In this document: one piece after another, positions 45,191 through 54,050 of the stretch
Position numbering within the stretch: the first letter of the stretch is position 1
How the letters are laid out: each line of letters starts with the position of its first letter
Assembly (NCBI RefSeq): GCF_039523175.1
Contig: NZ_BAAAEU010000010.1
Span: 1-64,000, forward strand
From: Dokdonella_A soli
GTDB lineage: Bacteria > Pseudomonadota > Gammaproteobacteria > Xanthomonadales > Rhodanobacteraceae
DNA length: 64,000 nucleotides
Direction: 5' to 3'
The notes under the pieces: model-generated
What the model saw: the letters and a program-made list of their open reading frames with translations, nothing else
What the model was told of the DNA's origin: nothing
Database searches by the model: none
Translations under genes and position numbers: made by a program

Positions 45191-46356
45191 GCGCGACCGA
45201 ACTCATCCCGCCCGAGGTGCGCGCGCGCCTGCGCGACCTGCACCTGGTCGCGCGCAGCGGCGCCGGCGGCGATGGCCTCGGCCAGCACGCCAGCCGCAGC
45301 CGCGGCGCCGGCCTCGAATTCGCACAATACCGCGCCTACGAGCCCGGTGATGAGCCACGCCGCATCGACTGGAAGCTGTATGCGCGCTCGGACCGCTACT
45401 TCGTGCGCGAAGCCGAGCGCGACAGTCCGCTGACCGTGTGGCTGATCCTCGATGCGACCGCGTCGATGCACCAGTCCGACGTCGCGCGCAAGGATTTCAG
45501 CAAGCTCGATGCGGCCAAGGCGCTGGCCGCGTGCGTGATCGAACTCGCCGTGCGCCAGGGCGACCGCTTCGGCGTGATCGCGCTCGGTGGTGATGCGCCG
45601 CTGGCGCTCCCCGCTTCGGCCGGAGCGCGCCAGCGCGATCGCTGCCTGCTCGAACTCGCGCGCCTGCGGTGCGCCGGAGGCTGGCCCGACGCGGCCTCGC
45701 TGCGTCCGCTCTGGGAGCGCATCGCGGCGAACGCGCTGGTGCTGTTCTTTTCCGACTTCTTCGACGAGGCGGCGGTCGCGCTCGCGGAGCGCCTCGCCGC
45801 TGCGCGCCGTGAGGTGTTGACCGTGCAATTGCTCGGCGCCGACGAGCGTGATTTCCCGTTCACCGGTGGCCATCGCTTCCTCGATCCGGAATCCAAGGTC
45901 GAGCGTCGCGTCGATGCCAGTGCCGCGCGCAAGGACTTCCTTGAACGCTTCGCCGGCGCGCGCGCGGAGCTCGCGCGGCGTCTCGCGGTGCGTGGCATCC
46001 GCCACACCGAACATGTACTCGACGAACCGTTGGACGCTCCATTGCGCCGCTTGTTCGGTGCAGGCTTGTCTCCCTCTCCTCCAACGGCCTCATCGTTGGG
46101 GGAGAGGGCTGGGGTGAGGGGGCGGGGACTGCATGCGGAGCAAGGCATTGCACGTCATCAGGGCCATACAGGCTCGCAGGTTGAGGACTTTCGCGAATAT
46201 CGCGGCGATGCGGATCGTCATGGCCCCGCCCCCTCACCCAACCCTCTCCCCCAGGCAGCGCCTGGGGGAGAGGGCTCGAAGCGCAGTCACAGTTCTGAAG
46301 ATCAAACCGATCGTGACGAACGGCGCCGGTCTCCTCCGGCGGCAGGAGAGAAATGA
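45187..46356 (+). CDS. DUF58 protein with repeat-derived C-terminal extension
   Basis: A 389-residue protein. The DUF58 signature YEPGDEPRRIDWKLYARSDRY is at 51-71, VWLILDATASMHQ (84-96) is the VWA-like strand with DxSxS-like DATAS, and VLFFSDFFDEAAV (185-197) follows. The domain ends near residue 293 (LRRLFGAG). The last 95 residues come from two CCCTCTCC repeat copies and the DNA between them (46072-46274). GTG 45187 overlaps the DUF4260 stop (GTGA), and its stop overlaps the next ATG (ATGA). DUF58 proteins partner MoxR chaperones at the membrane; the tail is probably unstructured. Confidence 0.85.
   Translation: MSATELIPPEVRARLRDLHLVARSGAGGDGLGQHASRSRGAGLEFAQYRAYEPGDEPRRIDWKLYARSDRYFVREAERDSPLTVWLILDATASMHQSDVARKDFSKLDAAKALAACVIELAVRQGDRFGVIALGGDAPLALPASAGARQRDRCLLELARLRCAGGWPDAASLRPLWERIAANALVLFFSDFFDEAAVALAERLAAARREVLTVQLLGADERDFPFTGGHRFLDPESKVERRVDASAARKDFLERFAGARAELARRLAVRGIRHTEHVLDEPLDAPLRRLFGAGLSPSPPTASSLGERAGVRGRGLHAEQGIARHQGHTGSQVEDFREYRGDADRHGPAPSPNPLPQAAPGGEGSKRSHSSEDQTDRDERRRSPPAAGEK
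46072..46127. repeat. CCCTCTCC/GGAGAGGG repeat, copy 3 (inside DUF58 CDS)
   Basis: CCCTCTCCTCCAACG (46072-46086) pairs with CGTTGGGGGAGAGGG (46094-46108), followed by the arm CTGGGGTGAGGGGGCGGGG. It is read as part of the DUF58 gene and begins where the conserved domain ends. Confidence 0.85.
46224..46274. repeat. CCCTCTCC/GGAGAGGG repeat, copy 4 (inside DUF58 CDS)
   Basis: The arm CCCCGCCCCCTCACCC is followed by CCCTCTCCCCCAGGC (46242-46256) pairing perfectly with GCCTGGGGGAGAGGG (46260-46274). It is inverted relative to copy 3, with about 96 bp between the arms, the same geometry as copies 1 and 2. Confidence 0.85.
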
Positions 46357-47519
46357 ACTTCGCGCTGCTCGCGCCACTCGGCCTCGCCGCGCTGACTGCG
46401 CTCGCGTTGCCGATCCTGATCCATCTGGTCCGGCGCATCGAGCTGACCACCACCGAGTTCGCGGCGTTGCGCTGGATTTCCGAACGTGTGCGACCGCGCC
46501 GGCGTATCCGGTTCGAGCGACCGTGGCTGCTGCTGGTGCGCATTGCGCTGCTGGCGCTGCTGGCGTTGCTGTTGGCGCGACCGATCCTCATCGAGGCGAC
46601 GCGGCCGGCGAAGCCGTGGATCGTCGTCGCGCCCGGCGTCGACCGCTCCGCTGCACAGGCCGCCGTGACGGGCGTCAACGCGGACTGGCATTGGCTTAGC
46701 GCCGGTTTTCCGGCGCTGGACAGCACACCATCGCCCGGCGACGTCCCGCTCGCCAGTCTGCTGCGCGAACTCGATGCGGAACAGGGGGGCACCGCGCTGA
46801 CCGTTGTCGTGCCGGAAGAACTGGCCGGCCTCGACGGTGAACGACCCCACCTCGCGCATGCGATCGACTGGCGTGTCGTGCCGGGCCGCATGGCCGCGAG
46901 CGAAACCGCCGCGCCGACGGCGCCCGTCCAATTCGCGGTGCGCTACGCGCCTGAGGCACAGGTTTCACTCACCTATCTGCGCGCGGCCGTCGCGGCATGG
47001 AATGCGCGTGAGCCCGACCGCTACGTGCTCGACGCGCAACCGCTGAACGTGCCGATTCCCGATGACACTCGCTGGCTGGCCTGGTTGGCGCCGCAGACGC
47101 CGCCCGAGGTTTCCGCGAGGATCGACCGCGGGGGTGTGGCACTCCTGACCAATCACACCGCAACCGCTGGCGAGGTGATCTGGAGCGATGCCCGCGGCGA
47201 CGCGCTCGCGCGCATCGTGCCATCCGGGCAGGGGCGCGTGCTTGCGTTGCCGGGTGCGCTGACACCGACCGCCGTGCCGATCCTGCTCGATCCGGATTTT
47301 CCGGAGCGCCTGCTGGCCGCGTTGCAAGGACCTGCGGTGGCGCCGACACGCTCGCCGGCCGAGTCGTTGCAGCCCCGTCACGTCACGGCGGTGACGACGG
47401 CCATGCATTCGCTCGATGGAGCGCGTTCGTTGGATGCCTGGTTGGCCCTGCTGATTGCGGTGCTGTTCCTCGTGGAGCGCATCGTCGCGACACAGCCGCG
47501 TGCGGAGACTTCCGCGTGA
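46353..47519 (+). CDS. BatA N-terminal domain membrane protein
   Basis: A 388-residue protein. The first about 90 residues are the BatA/aerotolerance-regulator N-terminal domain: a membrane helix (FALLAPLGLAALTALALPIL), IHLVRRIELTTTEFAALRWI, RRRIRFERPWLLLVRIALLA and a second helix ending ARPIL. A periplasmic beta-rich region follows and a C-terminal helix near 366-376 (WLALLIAVLFLVERIV). In the BatI-type operons such proteins anchor MoxR/VWA partners at the inner membrane. The start overlaps the DUF58 stop (ATGA) and the stop overlaps the next gene (GTGA). Confidence 0.83.
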   Translation: MNFALLAPLGLAALTALALPILIHLVRRIELTTTEFAALRWISERVRPRRRIRFERPWLLLVRIALLALLALLLARPILIEATRPAKPWIVVAPGVDRSAAQAAVTGVNADWHWLSAGFPALDSTPSPGDVPLASLLRELDAEQGGTALTVVVPEELAGLDGERPHLAHAIDWRVVPGRMAASETAAPTAPVQFAVRYAPEAQVSLTYLRAAVAAWNAREPDRYVLDAQPLNVPIPDDTRWLAWLAPQTPPEVSARIDRGGVALLTNHTATAGEVIWSDARGDALARIVPSGQGRVLALPGALTPTAVPILLDPDFPERLLAALQGPAVAPTRSPAESLQPRHVTAVTTAMHSLDGARSLDAWLALLIAVLFLVERIVATQPRAETSA

Positions 47520-49738
47520 GCGTCGAGGAGCGCATCGAGGCGATCCGGCATGCCGCGTCGCGGCGCCGGCTGGCGATCGCGCTGGGTTGCGCGGCAGCGC
47601 CCGTCGCTGCGCTGATCGTACTGGCCGCGCGCACTGCCGGCACAGGTTTCGCGAGCGCTGCCGCGCTCGCCGGTGCCGTGGCGCTGGTCGCGCTCGCACG
47701 GCGCGCATCGCGCAGCATCGACGACACCTGGATCGCGCGTCGTCTCGATTCGGCTTCACCCGTGATGGAAGACAGTGCAGCGCTGCTGTTCGATCGCGAG
47801 GCGGCTCTTTCGAACCTGCAGCGCCTGCAGCAGGCGCGATTGCGCACGCGCTTCGCGGGATTCACCGCCGACCTTCGCCCCGCGTGGCCCGCGCGCGCGT
47901 TCGCGGCGAGCGCGCTGCTCGCACTCGTGATCCTCGCACTCGCCGTGGCATGGCCGGCACGCGAACACGGCACGAGTGCGGCGAGCGACAGCCCGCGCGC
48001 GTCGGAGCGGAAGAACGCCACCGCGATCGCGCACGCCGAGCTCGCGATCGAGGCGCCGGCCTACACACGGGTTCCTGCGCGCAGCGAGGCCGCGCTCGAG
48101 ACGAAGGCGCCGGAGGGCGCGCACCTGCGCTGGCGATTGCGCTTCGATCCGCTGCCGCAGGCAGTGACGCTGCAGTTCCACGACGGCAGCCGCGTCGCGC
48201 TGGTCAGCGATGGAGCGGACTGGATCGGCGAGCGTGTGCTGACCACATCGTCGCTGTATCGCATTGCGCTCGATGGCGTGCCGGCGCTGGCCGATGACCG
48301 CCTGTACCGGCTCGACGCCATCGCGGACCAGCCGCCGGAGATCCGTGTGATCCAGCCCGCGAAAACCCTGACCCTGCTCGAGGCGCAGCAGAAGACCTGG
48401 GATCTCGCCTTCGAGGCCAGCGACGACTACGCGATCGCGCGCGCCGATCTCTCGATCACGCTCGCGCAGGGCACCGGCGAGAACATTGCGTTCAAGGAGA
48501 AGACGGTCGCGTTGACTCCGGCCCTCACCCCACCGTCTGCGCCGCAGACGGTCCCCCCCTCTCCCGCGATGCGGGAGAGGGACGGTCGCGAGCCGCCCGT
48601 GACGGTGCGGTATTCATATCGCTTGGACCTGGCGGCTCTCGGTTTATCCATGGGCGACGACGTGATCGTGCGCATCGCGGTCGGCGACAACCGCGAACCG
48701 ACGCCGAATACCACGCGCAGTGCGAGTTTCATCCTGCGCTGGCCGGTCGACGCATCGAGCGAAAGCGCGGGCCTGGAAGGTATCGTGCAGAAGACGATGC
48801 CGGCGTACTTCCGCAGCCAGCGCCAGATCATCATCGACAGCGAGGCGCTGCTCGCCGACAAGCCGTCCCTCGACGACACGAAATTCCTGGCGCGTTCGGA
48901 CGCGCTCGGCGTCGACCAGAAGATCCTGCGCCTGCGCTACGGCCAGTTCCTCGGCGAGGAGTCCGAGACGCATGCCGAACAGATGCAGGAGTCGCCGCAT
49001 GCGGCGCACGACGCGGGAAGGCCCACGCAGGCTGACGCGCTGGCCGCTGCCCACGAGGCGCAGGAGCGCGAGCTGCCCACATCGACATCGACGAAATTCG
49101 GCGAAGAAGGCAATACGCTCGCCGAGTACGGCCACGTGCATGACATCGCCGAGGCGGCGACCCTGCTCGATCCGGACACCAAGGCGACGCTGAAGTCCGC
49201 ACTCGCCGAGATGTGGCAGGCCGAGTTGCACCTGCGCCAGGGCCGGCCGGATGAGGCGCTGCCGTACGAGCATCGCGCGCTCGAGTTCATCAAGCAGGTG
49301 CAGCAGTCGACGCGCATCTACCTTGCGCGCGTCGGCCTCGAACTGCCGGCACCGGACGAGACGCGGCGCCTTTCCGGCGACCGCAAGGGGCTCATCGATC
49401 GCACCGGCACGCTGGGCACCGCCGAGGCCGGCGACATGACGATCGCCGAACTCTGGCGCACGCTCGCTGACGGCGGCACGCCGGACTGGAATGCGGCGGA
49501 AACCTGGATCCACGCCCACGAGGCCACGCTGCCGGATGCGCTCGGTGTACTCGCGGCGCTCGACACCGCGCGCCGCGATCCGGCCTGCGCCGACTGCCGC
49601 GCGCAACTCGGTCGCCTGCTCTGGCCGCTGCTGCCGGTGCCAGCCGCCGGCACCGCGCCGCGCGCGACACCGGATGCCGCCGGGCGGGCCTATCTCGACG
49701 CGCTGCGCGATGCCGCAGCACACGGCGAGGCACGATGA
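47516..49738 (+). CDS. DUF4175-like membrane protein with in-frame repeat
   Basis: A 740-residue protein with two membrane helices near the N-terminus (about 19-60) and one near 125-150, then a large periplasmic region (AELAIEAPAYTRVPARSEAA, ADQPPEIRVIQPAKTLTLLE, a helical part at about 400-620, and a proline/alanine end). It fits the DUF4175 group beside DUF58/BatA genes. Residues about 336-357 (LTPPSAPQTVPPSPAMRERD) are encoded by a CCCTCTCC-type palindrome inserted in frame. The GTG start overlaps the BatA stop, and its own stop overlaps the next ATG. Function unknown. Confidence 0.75.
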   Translation: MSVEERIEAIRHAASRRRLAIALGCAAAPVAALIVLAARTAGTGFASAAALAGAVALVALARRASRSIDDTWIARRLDSASPVMEDSAALLFDREAALSNLQRLQQARLRTRFAGFTADLRPAWPARAFAASALLALVILALAVAWPAREHGTSAASDSPRASERKNATAIAHAELAIEAPAYTRVPARSEAALETKAPEGAHLRWRLRFDPLPQAVTLQFHDGSRVALVSDGADWIGERVLTTSSLYRIALDGVPALADDRLYRLDAIADQPPEIRVIQPAKTLTLLEAQQKTWDLAFEASDDYAIARADLSITLAQGTGENIAFKEKTVALTPALTPPSAPQTVPPSPAMRERDGREPPVTVRYSYRLDLAALGLSMGDDVIVRIAVGDNREPTPNTTRSASFILRWPVDASSESAGLEGIVQKTMPAYFRSQRQIIIDSEALLADKPSLDDTKFLARSDALGVDQKILRLRYGQFLGEESETHAEQMQESPHAAHDAGRPTQADALAAAHEAQERELPTSTSTKFGEEGNTLAEYGHVHDIAEAATLLDPDTKATLKSALAEMWQAELHLRQGRPDEALPYEHRALEFIKQVQQSTRIYLARVGLELPAPDETRRLSGDRKGLIDRTGTLGTAEAGDMTIAELWRTLADGGTPDWNAAETWIHAHEATLPDALGVLAALDTARRDPACADCRAQLGRLLWPLLPVPAAGTAPRATPDAAGRAYLDALRDAAAHGEAR
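48521..48581. repeat. palindromic repeat inside DUF4175-like CDS
   Basis: The arm GCCCTCACCCC leads into a hairpin ACCGTCTGC/GCAGACGGT (48532-48552) and then CCCTCTCCCGC/GCGGGAGAGGG (48557-48581). It is the same family as copies 1-4 and lies wholly within the coding sequence without breaking the frame. Confidence 0.8.
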
Positions 49739-51471
49739 ACGGCGCGTCGATCGTCGCGATCCTGCTCGCTGCCGGCGCGTTGCTCGGCTGCGCGCGCGTC
49801 GTGCGTGGTGCGGGTCGCTATCGGCTCACGCGGATTGCGCTGCAGATCGCCACGGCCGCGCTGCTGTATCTGTGCCTGTTTCCGCCGTCGACACGCGAGC
49901 CATTCGCAGCGGGTGAACTGGTCGTGCTGACACCGGGCACGACGGCGGCACAACTCGATGCAGTGAGCACGGCGGCGACCGTGGTCGCCCTGCCAGGCGC
50001 GCTCGAGCGCAGCGGCATCGAGCGCGTGCCGGACCTCGGTACGGCCCTGCGCCGACACCCGGACAACCGTCGCTTGCGTATCGTCGGCGGCGGTTTGCCG
50101 ACGCGTGATCGCGATGCGGCGCGTACGCTGGTCGCGAGCTTCGACGCTGCGCCGCTGCCGCGCGGCGTGGTCGAGCTGGATATGCCGACCGCTGTACGCG
50201 CGGGCAGCGCGTGGCGCCTTGCAGGGAGAGTCGAGGCGGTCGCGGAGGGGCGCGTCGAACTGCGCGATCCATCCGGCGCGGTCGTCGCGAGCCATGCGCT
50301 CGGGGCCGACGGCCGGTTCGCGCTGAGCACGCGGGCCAAAGGCGAGGGCGAGGCCTTGTTTGCGTTGCGCGTGCTCGATCGCGGCGGCGCGCACGTCGAA
50401 GACATTCAGGTGCCGCTGGTCGCGCGGCGTGGCGAACCATTGAACGTGCTGCTGTTCGCCGGCGCACCGGATCCGGAACTCAAATACCTGCGCCGCTGGG
50501 CGATCGATGCCGGCGTGCAGCTCGACAGCCGCATGGGCTTGAGCGAAGGCGTCGCGTTGACCGAAGGCGCGGCCGCACTCGATGTCGACGCACTGCGCAA
50601 GGCCGACATCGCGATCGTCGACGAGCGCGCCTGGGCCGCATTCGGCGCGGCGCAGAAGGAGGCGTTGACCGTGGCGGTGCGTGATGGATTCGGCCTGCTG
50701 CTGCGCGTGACCGGGCCGATCGCCGCACCGGTCGCAGCTGACTGGGCCGCACTCGGGTTTCGCGCGCAGGCGCGCGATGCCGCGACCGCGGTGTCGCTCG
50801 ACAAGGCGCTGGATCTCGGCGACTCCGGGCTCACGTTCGCGCGCCGTGCGCTCGACGTCGATGCCACCGATGCAGCGCCGCTGCTGCGCGCCGACGACGG
50901 CACGCCACTCGCGCTGTGGCGCGCGCAAGGCCAGGGCCGCGTCGCGTTGTGGTGGCTCGTCGACAGCTGGCGGCTCGGCCTCGGCGGCGACCGCACGCGC
51001 CTTGCAACCTTGTGGAGCGAGACACTGGCGACGCTCGCGCGAGCGCGCGGCAAGCGCATGCCTGATCTCCCGGCGGACGCGCGTATCGATGAACGATTGG
51101 TGCTGTGCGGCCTCGCGCCGGATGCGATGATCGAAACGGCGCATGGCGAAAAAGTCGCGCTGATCGTCGAACGCGACGCCACGCAACGCGGTTGCGCTGC
51201 GTACTGGCCGGCGCAAACCGGTTGGCAGACGCTGGTTTCCGCCGGCGCACACTGGCCGTTCCACGTGCGCGCCGCCGACGAGGCGCGCGCACTGGCCGTC
51301 GCCGAAAGCGCGCGCGCAACACACGCACTGCTCGGCGCTGCGAACGCTCGCACCGACATCGCGACGCGATCGATCCCGCTGCCGCGCTGGCCGTTCTTCA
51401 TGGCATGGCTCGCGGCCATCATGCTGCTGTGGCTGATCGAGCGGCGTGCCGCGAGTGCTGGACAGTTGTGA
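49735..51471 (+). CDS. large membrane protein with amidotransferase-like region, last gene of operon
   Basis: A 578-residue protein with N-terminal membrane helices (about 4-20 and 35-48) and one at the C-terminus (FFMAWLAAIMLLWLIERR). Between them lie a beta-rich periplasmic part and a stretch with strand-turn patterns of glutamine-amidotransferase-like folds (NVLLFAGAPDPELKYLRRWA, ADIAIVDERAWAAF, GFGLLLRVTGP). The same topology occurs in last genes of DUF58/BatA operons. ATGA overlap with the DUF4175-like gene. I do not recognise a named family. Confidence 0.7.
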   Translation: MNGASIVAILLAAGALLGCARVVRGAGRYRLTRIALQIATAALLYLCLFPPSTREPFAAGELVVLTPGTTAAQLDAVSTAATVVALPGALERSGIERVPDLGTALRRHPDNRRLRIVGGGLPTRDRDAARTLVASFDAAPLPRGVVELDMPTAVRAGSAWRLAGRVEAVAEGRVELRDPSGAVVASHALGADGRFALSTRAKGEGEALFALRVLDRGGAHVEDIQVPLVARRGEPLNVLLFAGAPDPELKYLRRWAIDAGVQLDSRMGLSEGVALTEGAAALDVDALRKADIAIVDERAWAAFGAAQKEALTVAVRDGFGLLLRVTGPIAAPVAADWAALGFRAQARDAATAVSLDKALDLGDSGLTFARRALDVDATDAAPLLRADDGTPLALWRAQGQGRVALWWLVDSWRLGLGGDRTRLATLWSETLATLARARGKRMPDLPADARIDERLVLCGLAPDAMIETAHGEKVALIVERDATQRGCAAYWPAQTGWQTLVSAGAHWPFHVRAADEARALAVAESARATHALLGAANARTDIATRSIPLPRWPFFMAWLAAIMLLWLIERRAASAGQL

Positions 51472-51607
51472 TCACGGTTGCGGTCGAGGCGCATCGGCGC
51501 GCCGGCGCTGATCACGTCCCGCTGGCGATCGTCAGAGTGCACCCGAAGGGCAGCATCCGGCGGTTGAATCCGCAACCCAAAGCGGACAGCTATCGTCCCG
51601 GTGGTCG

Positions 51608-52072
51608 CTAAAGATCAAGAGCCAGGAACCGGGTGCCTTCAATGGGATTGAAGACATAGGGCGCAACCGGCTTGAAGCCCAGCGATTCATACAACCGTTG
51701 CGCCGATGTCATGGTCGGAAGCGTGTCCAAGCAGATGCGCGAGTAGCCGGCCGCGTTGGCCTCTTCACGAATGCGCATGACCAATCGACGTCCTAGCTGT
51801 TCACCGCGCGCTTGTGGTCGCACGTAGAGACGCTTCATCTCGCATGTCTGGCCATCGAGCGGACGCAGGCCGATGCAGCCGACTGCCTCGGTGCCGCGCC
51901 ACGCGAGAAGGAGACGCCCAGCCGGTGTCGAGTATTTGCCGGGCAATTCGGCAACTTCAGCTTCAAAGCCCTGGAACTCCAAGTCGACGCCCAAGGTTCC
52001 GGCGTACTCGTGGAACAGGGTGCGCACATTCTCCAGGTCGTCTGGCCACAGTGCAGGTCGGATGTCGGTCAT
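51608..52072 (-). CDS. GNAT family N-acetyltransferase
   Basis: A 154-residue GNAT protein with the acetyl-CoA motif MKRLYVRPQARGEQLGRRLV (RxxGxG/A, about 79-98) and the C-terminal ICLDTLPTMTSAQRLYESLGFKPV, normal length. Substrate unknown. It converges with the operon on its left (136 bp between stops). Confidence 0.85.
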   Translation of the reverse strand: MTDIRPALWPDDLENVRTLFHEYAGTLGVDLEFQGFEAEVAELPGKYSTPAGRLLLAWRGTEAVGCIGLRPLDGQTCEMKRLYVRPQARGEQLGRRLVMRIREEANAAGYSRICLDTLPTMTSAQRLYESLGFKPVAPYVFNPIEGTRFLALDL

Positions 52073-52304
52073 CGTCTATCAGTCAGCTGCTCGGTGATTC
52101 GCGAGAGTCGCGGGTTCCTCAACCGCGATGCGGTGGACCGGTCTGATCCTGCTGCAGCATAGCCTAGACGTTGCCGCAAACCGATTCTGCCGGCGACCCC
52201 GAAGCGTCCCGTTCGGAACGCCGTGCAAGTTGACACGTCCGTCGACCGCACGCGTCAAACGCCGGCTCAAAAACGCAGAGGCTGAATCGTTCCGTTGCTG
52301 AATG

Positions 52305-52338
52305 GGCAAAGGCTCCGCGACGGAGCGAAGCCTTTGCC
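52305..52338. terminator. strong hairpin after the HAF-repeat gene
   Basis: GGCAAAGG (52305-52312) pairs with CCTTTGCC (52331-52338), and inside it CTCCG pairs with CGGAG over a CGA loop. It lies 23 bp after the stop of the minus-strand HAF gene. There is no T-tract, so termination would need help or it marks an mRNA end. Confidence 0.5.
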
Positions 52339-52360
52339 GTCGTTGGGTTCTATCGCATGG

Positions 52361-53284
52361 TCACCACGGCGTTGCGACGAACCCGTGCCGTTTACCGGCT
52401 GCGTCGAAGTATTCGCCGGCGACCATGCCGAAATTGTTGACGGTGGTCGCGAGCGTCACCTTCGCACCGGGTACGTCGAGCGTCTGGAATTGTCCGTACG
52501 TCTCGATGAAGCCGTGAAAGAGCCCCGACGTGTCGACATAGTAGCCGGCGATCTGACCGACGTCGTTGATCGCGAATGCGACGGTGCCGCCCGGTCCCGC
52601 GGTCGGTACTTCGATCGGCGAAATTTTTCCGTTCACGCCGCGATAGAAGCCGTGCACCTCGCGAGGATTGGTGTCCCAATAGCCGACGATCTCGCCGTCG
52701 CCGCTGATGCCAAGCGGATACGTGTCGCGCGCGCCGGCGACGTCGATCGGCGTATCGTGCCCATGGTGGCGCAACACCCCGTGAAAAACCCCGTCGGCAT
52801 CCCAGTACACGCCGGCTATCGCGCCGAAGAGACTGACGCCATCCACATTCGAGTTGAGGTGGCCCGGAAAGTCGACCGTCTCGACCTGACCCCACTGGAG
52901 CACGAAACCATGCTGCCGCTTCGATGCGTCGGCATAGGCGCCGAAGATCGTGCCGAGTTCGTTGGGGCCGCCGGCGGCGCTGAAGTTGTTGCCGAACAAG
53001 CCGTCCGGGTCGAGCGACTCGAAGCGACCGTCGCGATAGACCATCGCATGAGGCGGAAGACCGTTCATGCTGTATTGGCCGGCCAGTTCGCCGAAATCGT
53101 TGATGCCCCAGATGATCGTCGCCGACGCACCCGGATAATCGAACGTCTGATATGTGTAGTGTGCGACAACATCTGCGCCGGCTTCGGGCTCCGGAGCCGC
53201 AGCGCCGGCGGACCCGGCGAGCGCGAGGGTGAAGAGGGCGGCTGCCTGCGCAATCCGGCTGCACGAAACGCGATGATTCGACAT
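52361..53284 (-). CDS. secreted HAF-repeat protein
   Basis: A 307-residue protein with a signal peptide (AQAAALFTLALAGSAGAAAP). The mature part has about six repeats of a beta-rich unit with GINDFGELAGQY-like cores (GINDFGELAGQY, GISGDGEIVGYW, AINDVGQIAGYY, TVNNFGMVAGEY), each followed by an H(G/A)F(V/Y/I) strand. These are HAF-type extracellular repeats, probably a beta-propeller. AAGGA precedes the ATG. It is divergent from the sigma factor gene across a 155 bp gap with a perfect palindrome, so it may be a target of that sigma factor. The ligand is unknown. Confidence 0.8.
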   Translation of the reverse strand: MSNHRVSCSRIAQAAALFTLALAGSAGAAAPEPEAGADVVAHYTYQTFDYPGASATIIWGINDFGELAGQYSMNGLPPHAMVYRDGRFESLDPDGLFGNNFSAAGGPNELGTIFGAYADASKRQHGFVLQWGQVETVDFPGHLNSNVDGVSLFGAIAGVYWDADGVFHGVLRHHGHDTPIDVAGARDTYPLGISGDGEIVGYWDTNPREVHGFYRGVNGKISPIEVPTAGPGGTVAFAINDVGQIAGYYVDTSGLFHGFIETYGQFQTLDVPGAKVTLATTVNNFGMVAGEYFDAAGKRHGFVATPW

Positions 53285-53378
53285 GGCTTCAATCCTTCAT
53301 TGAAAGAGAGTGCGATGGCGTTCCGCAGGCGGCTGCCGTTCCGGAACTTCGCCATCTCCCACTACAGCGAAAAAACGC

Positions 53379-53392
53379 TGTCGGTACCGACA
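53379..53392. promoter_or_regulatory. 14-bp perfect palindrome in the sigma/HAF divergent promoter
   Basis: TGTCGGTACCGACA is its own reverse complement, 48 bp before the sigma factor start and 95 bp before the HAF start. A TAGACT (53424-53429) with TG one base upstream follows closely before the sigma gene. It is a candidate operator for a regulator acting on both genes. Confidence 0.4.
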
Positions 53393-53439
53393 CGCGCCGA
53401 CGCGCCGCGCCGACCGCGGTTGTTAGACTAGGTGCGCAG

Positions 53440-53985
53440 ATGAGTGCCGGGCCCGACATCACGGAATTTCTAGAGCGTGCCGCGCGCGGCGACTCCGCGG
53501 CGGTGGATGCGCTGATTCCGAGGATCTACGCGTCGCTGCGTCAACTCGCGCGCCGCCAGCGCGTGCGCGAAGGCGCTCATACGCTCGAGACGACGGCGCT
53601 GGTCCACGAGGCCTATCTGACGCTGGCCAGGCAGAACGGCGTCACGTTTTCCGATCGCGCGCACTTGTATGCGTACATGAGCCGAGTGATGCGGCATATC
53701 CTGATCGATCACGCGCGACGGAAGAACGCGCAGAAACGTCAGTCATCTGAGATGACGGCGGGAGAGGCGAGATCGGAATTCGTCGACGTGCTCGCGCTCG
53801 ATGAGGCGCTGAACAAGCTCGCTGCGTTGGATCAGCGGCTTGGGCGCGTCGCGGAGCTGCGACTGTTCGCCGAACTTTCGAGTCGGGAAATCGCCGAGAT
53901 CACCGGCGTCAATGCCCGCACGGTCGAGCGCGACTGGCTGAAAGCGCGCACGTTCCTGTCCGGCTGCCTGATGTCGGACAGGTGA
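53440..53985 (+). CDS. ECF sigma factor, ECF43-like
   Basis: A 181-residue sigma factor of the TIGR02999-type (Sig-70 ECF subfamily): HTLETTALVHEAYLTLARQN (47-66) is region 2.1-2.2, HLYAYMSRVMRHILIDHARR region 2.4, and LRLFAELSSREIAEITGVNA-RTVERDW (about 141-167) region 4. Thr51 and Thr52 lie where X. citri EcfK is reported to be phosphorylated (Thr51). There is no anti-sigma gene; a Ser/Thr kinase gene follows after 65 bp. AGGTG precedes the start. ECF43 sigma factors are activated by such kinases. Confidence 0.85.
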   Translation: MSAGPDITEFLERAARGDSAAVDALIPRIYASLRQLARRQRVREGAHTLETTALVHEAYLTLARQNGVTFSDRAHLYAYMSRVMRHILIDHARRKNAQKRQSSEMTAGEARSEFVDVLALDEALNKLAALDQRLGRVAELRLFAELSSREIAEITGVNARTVERDWLKARTFLSGCLMSDR

Positions 53986-54050
53986 CATGATTTCGATGCC
54001 GGCGGCTCGACTGCGTCATCAAGGATGCAGGAACGGAACACGCACCACTG

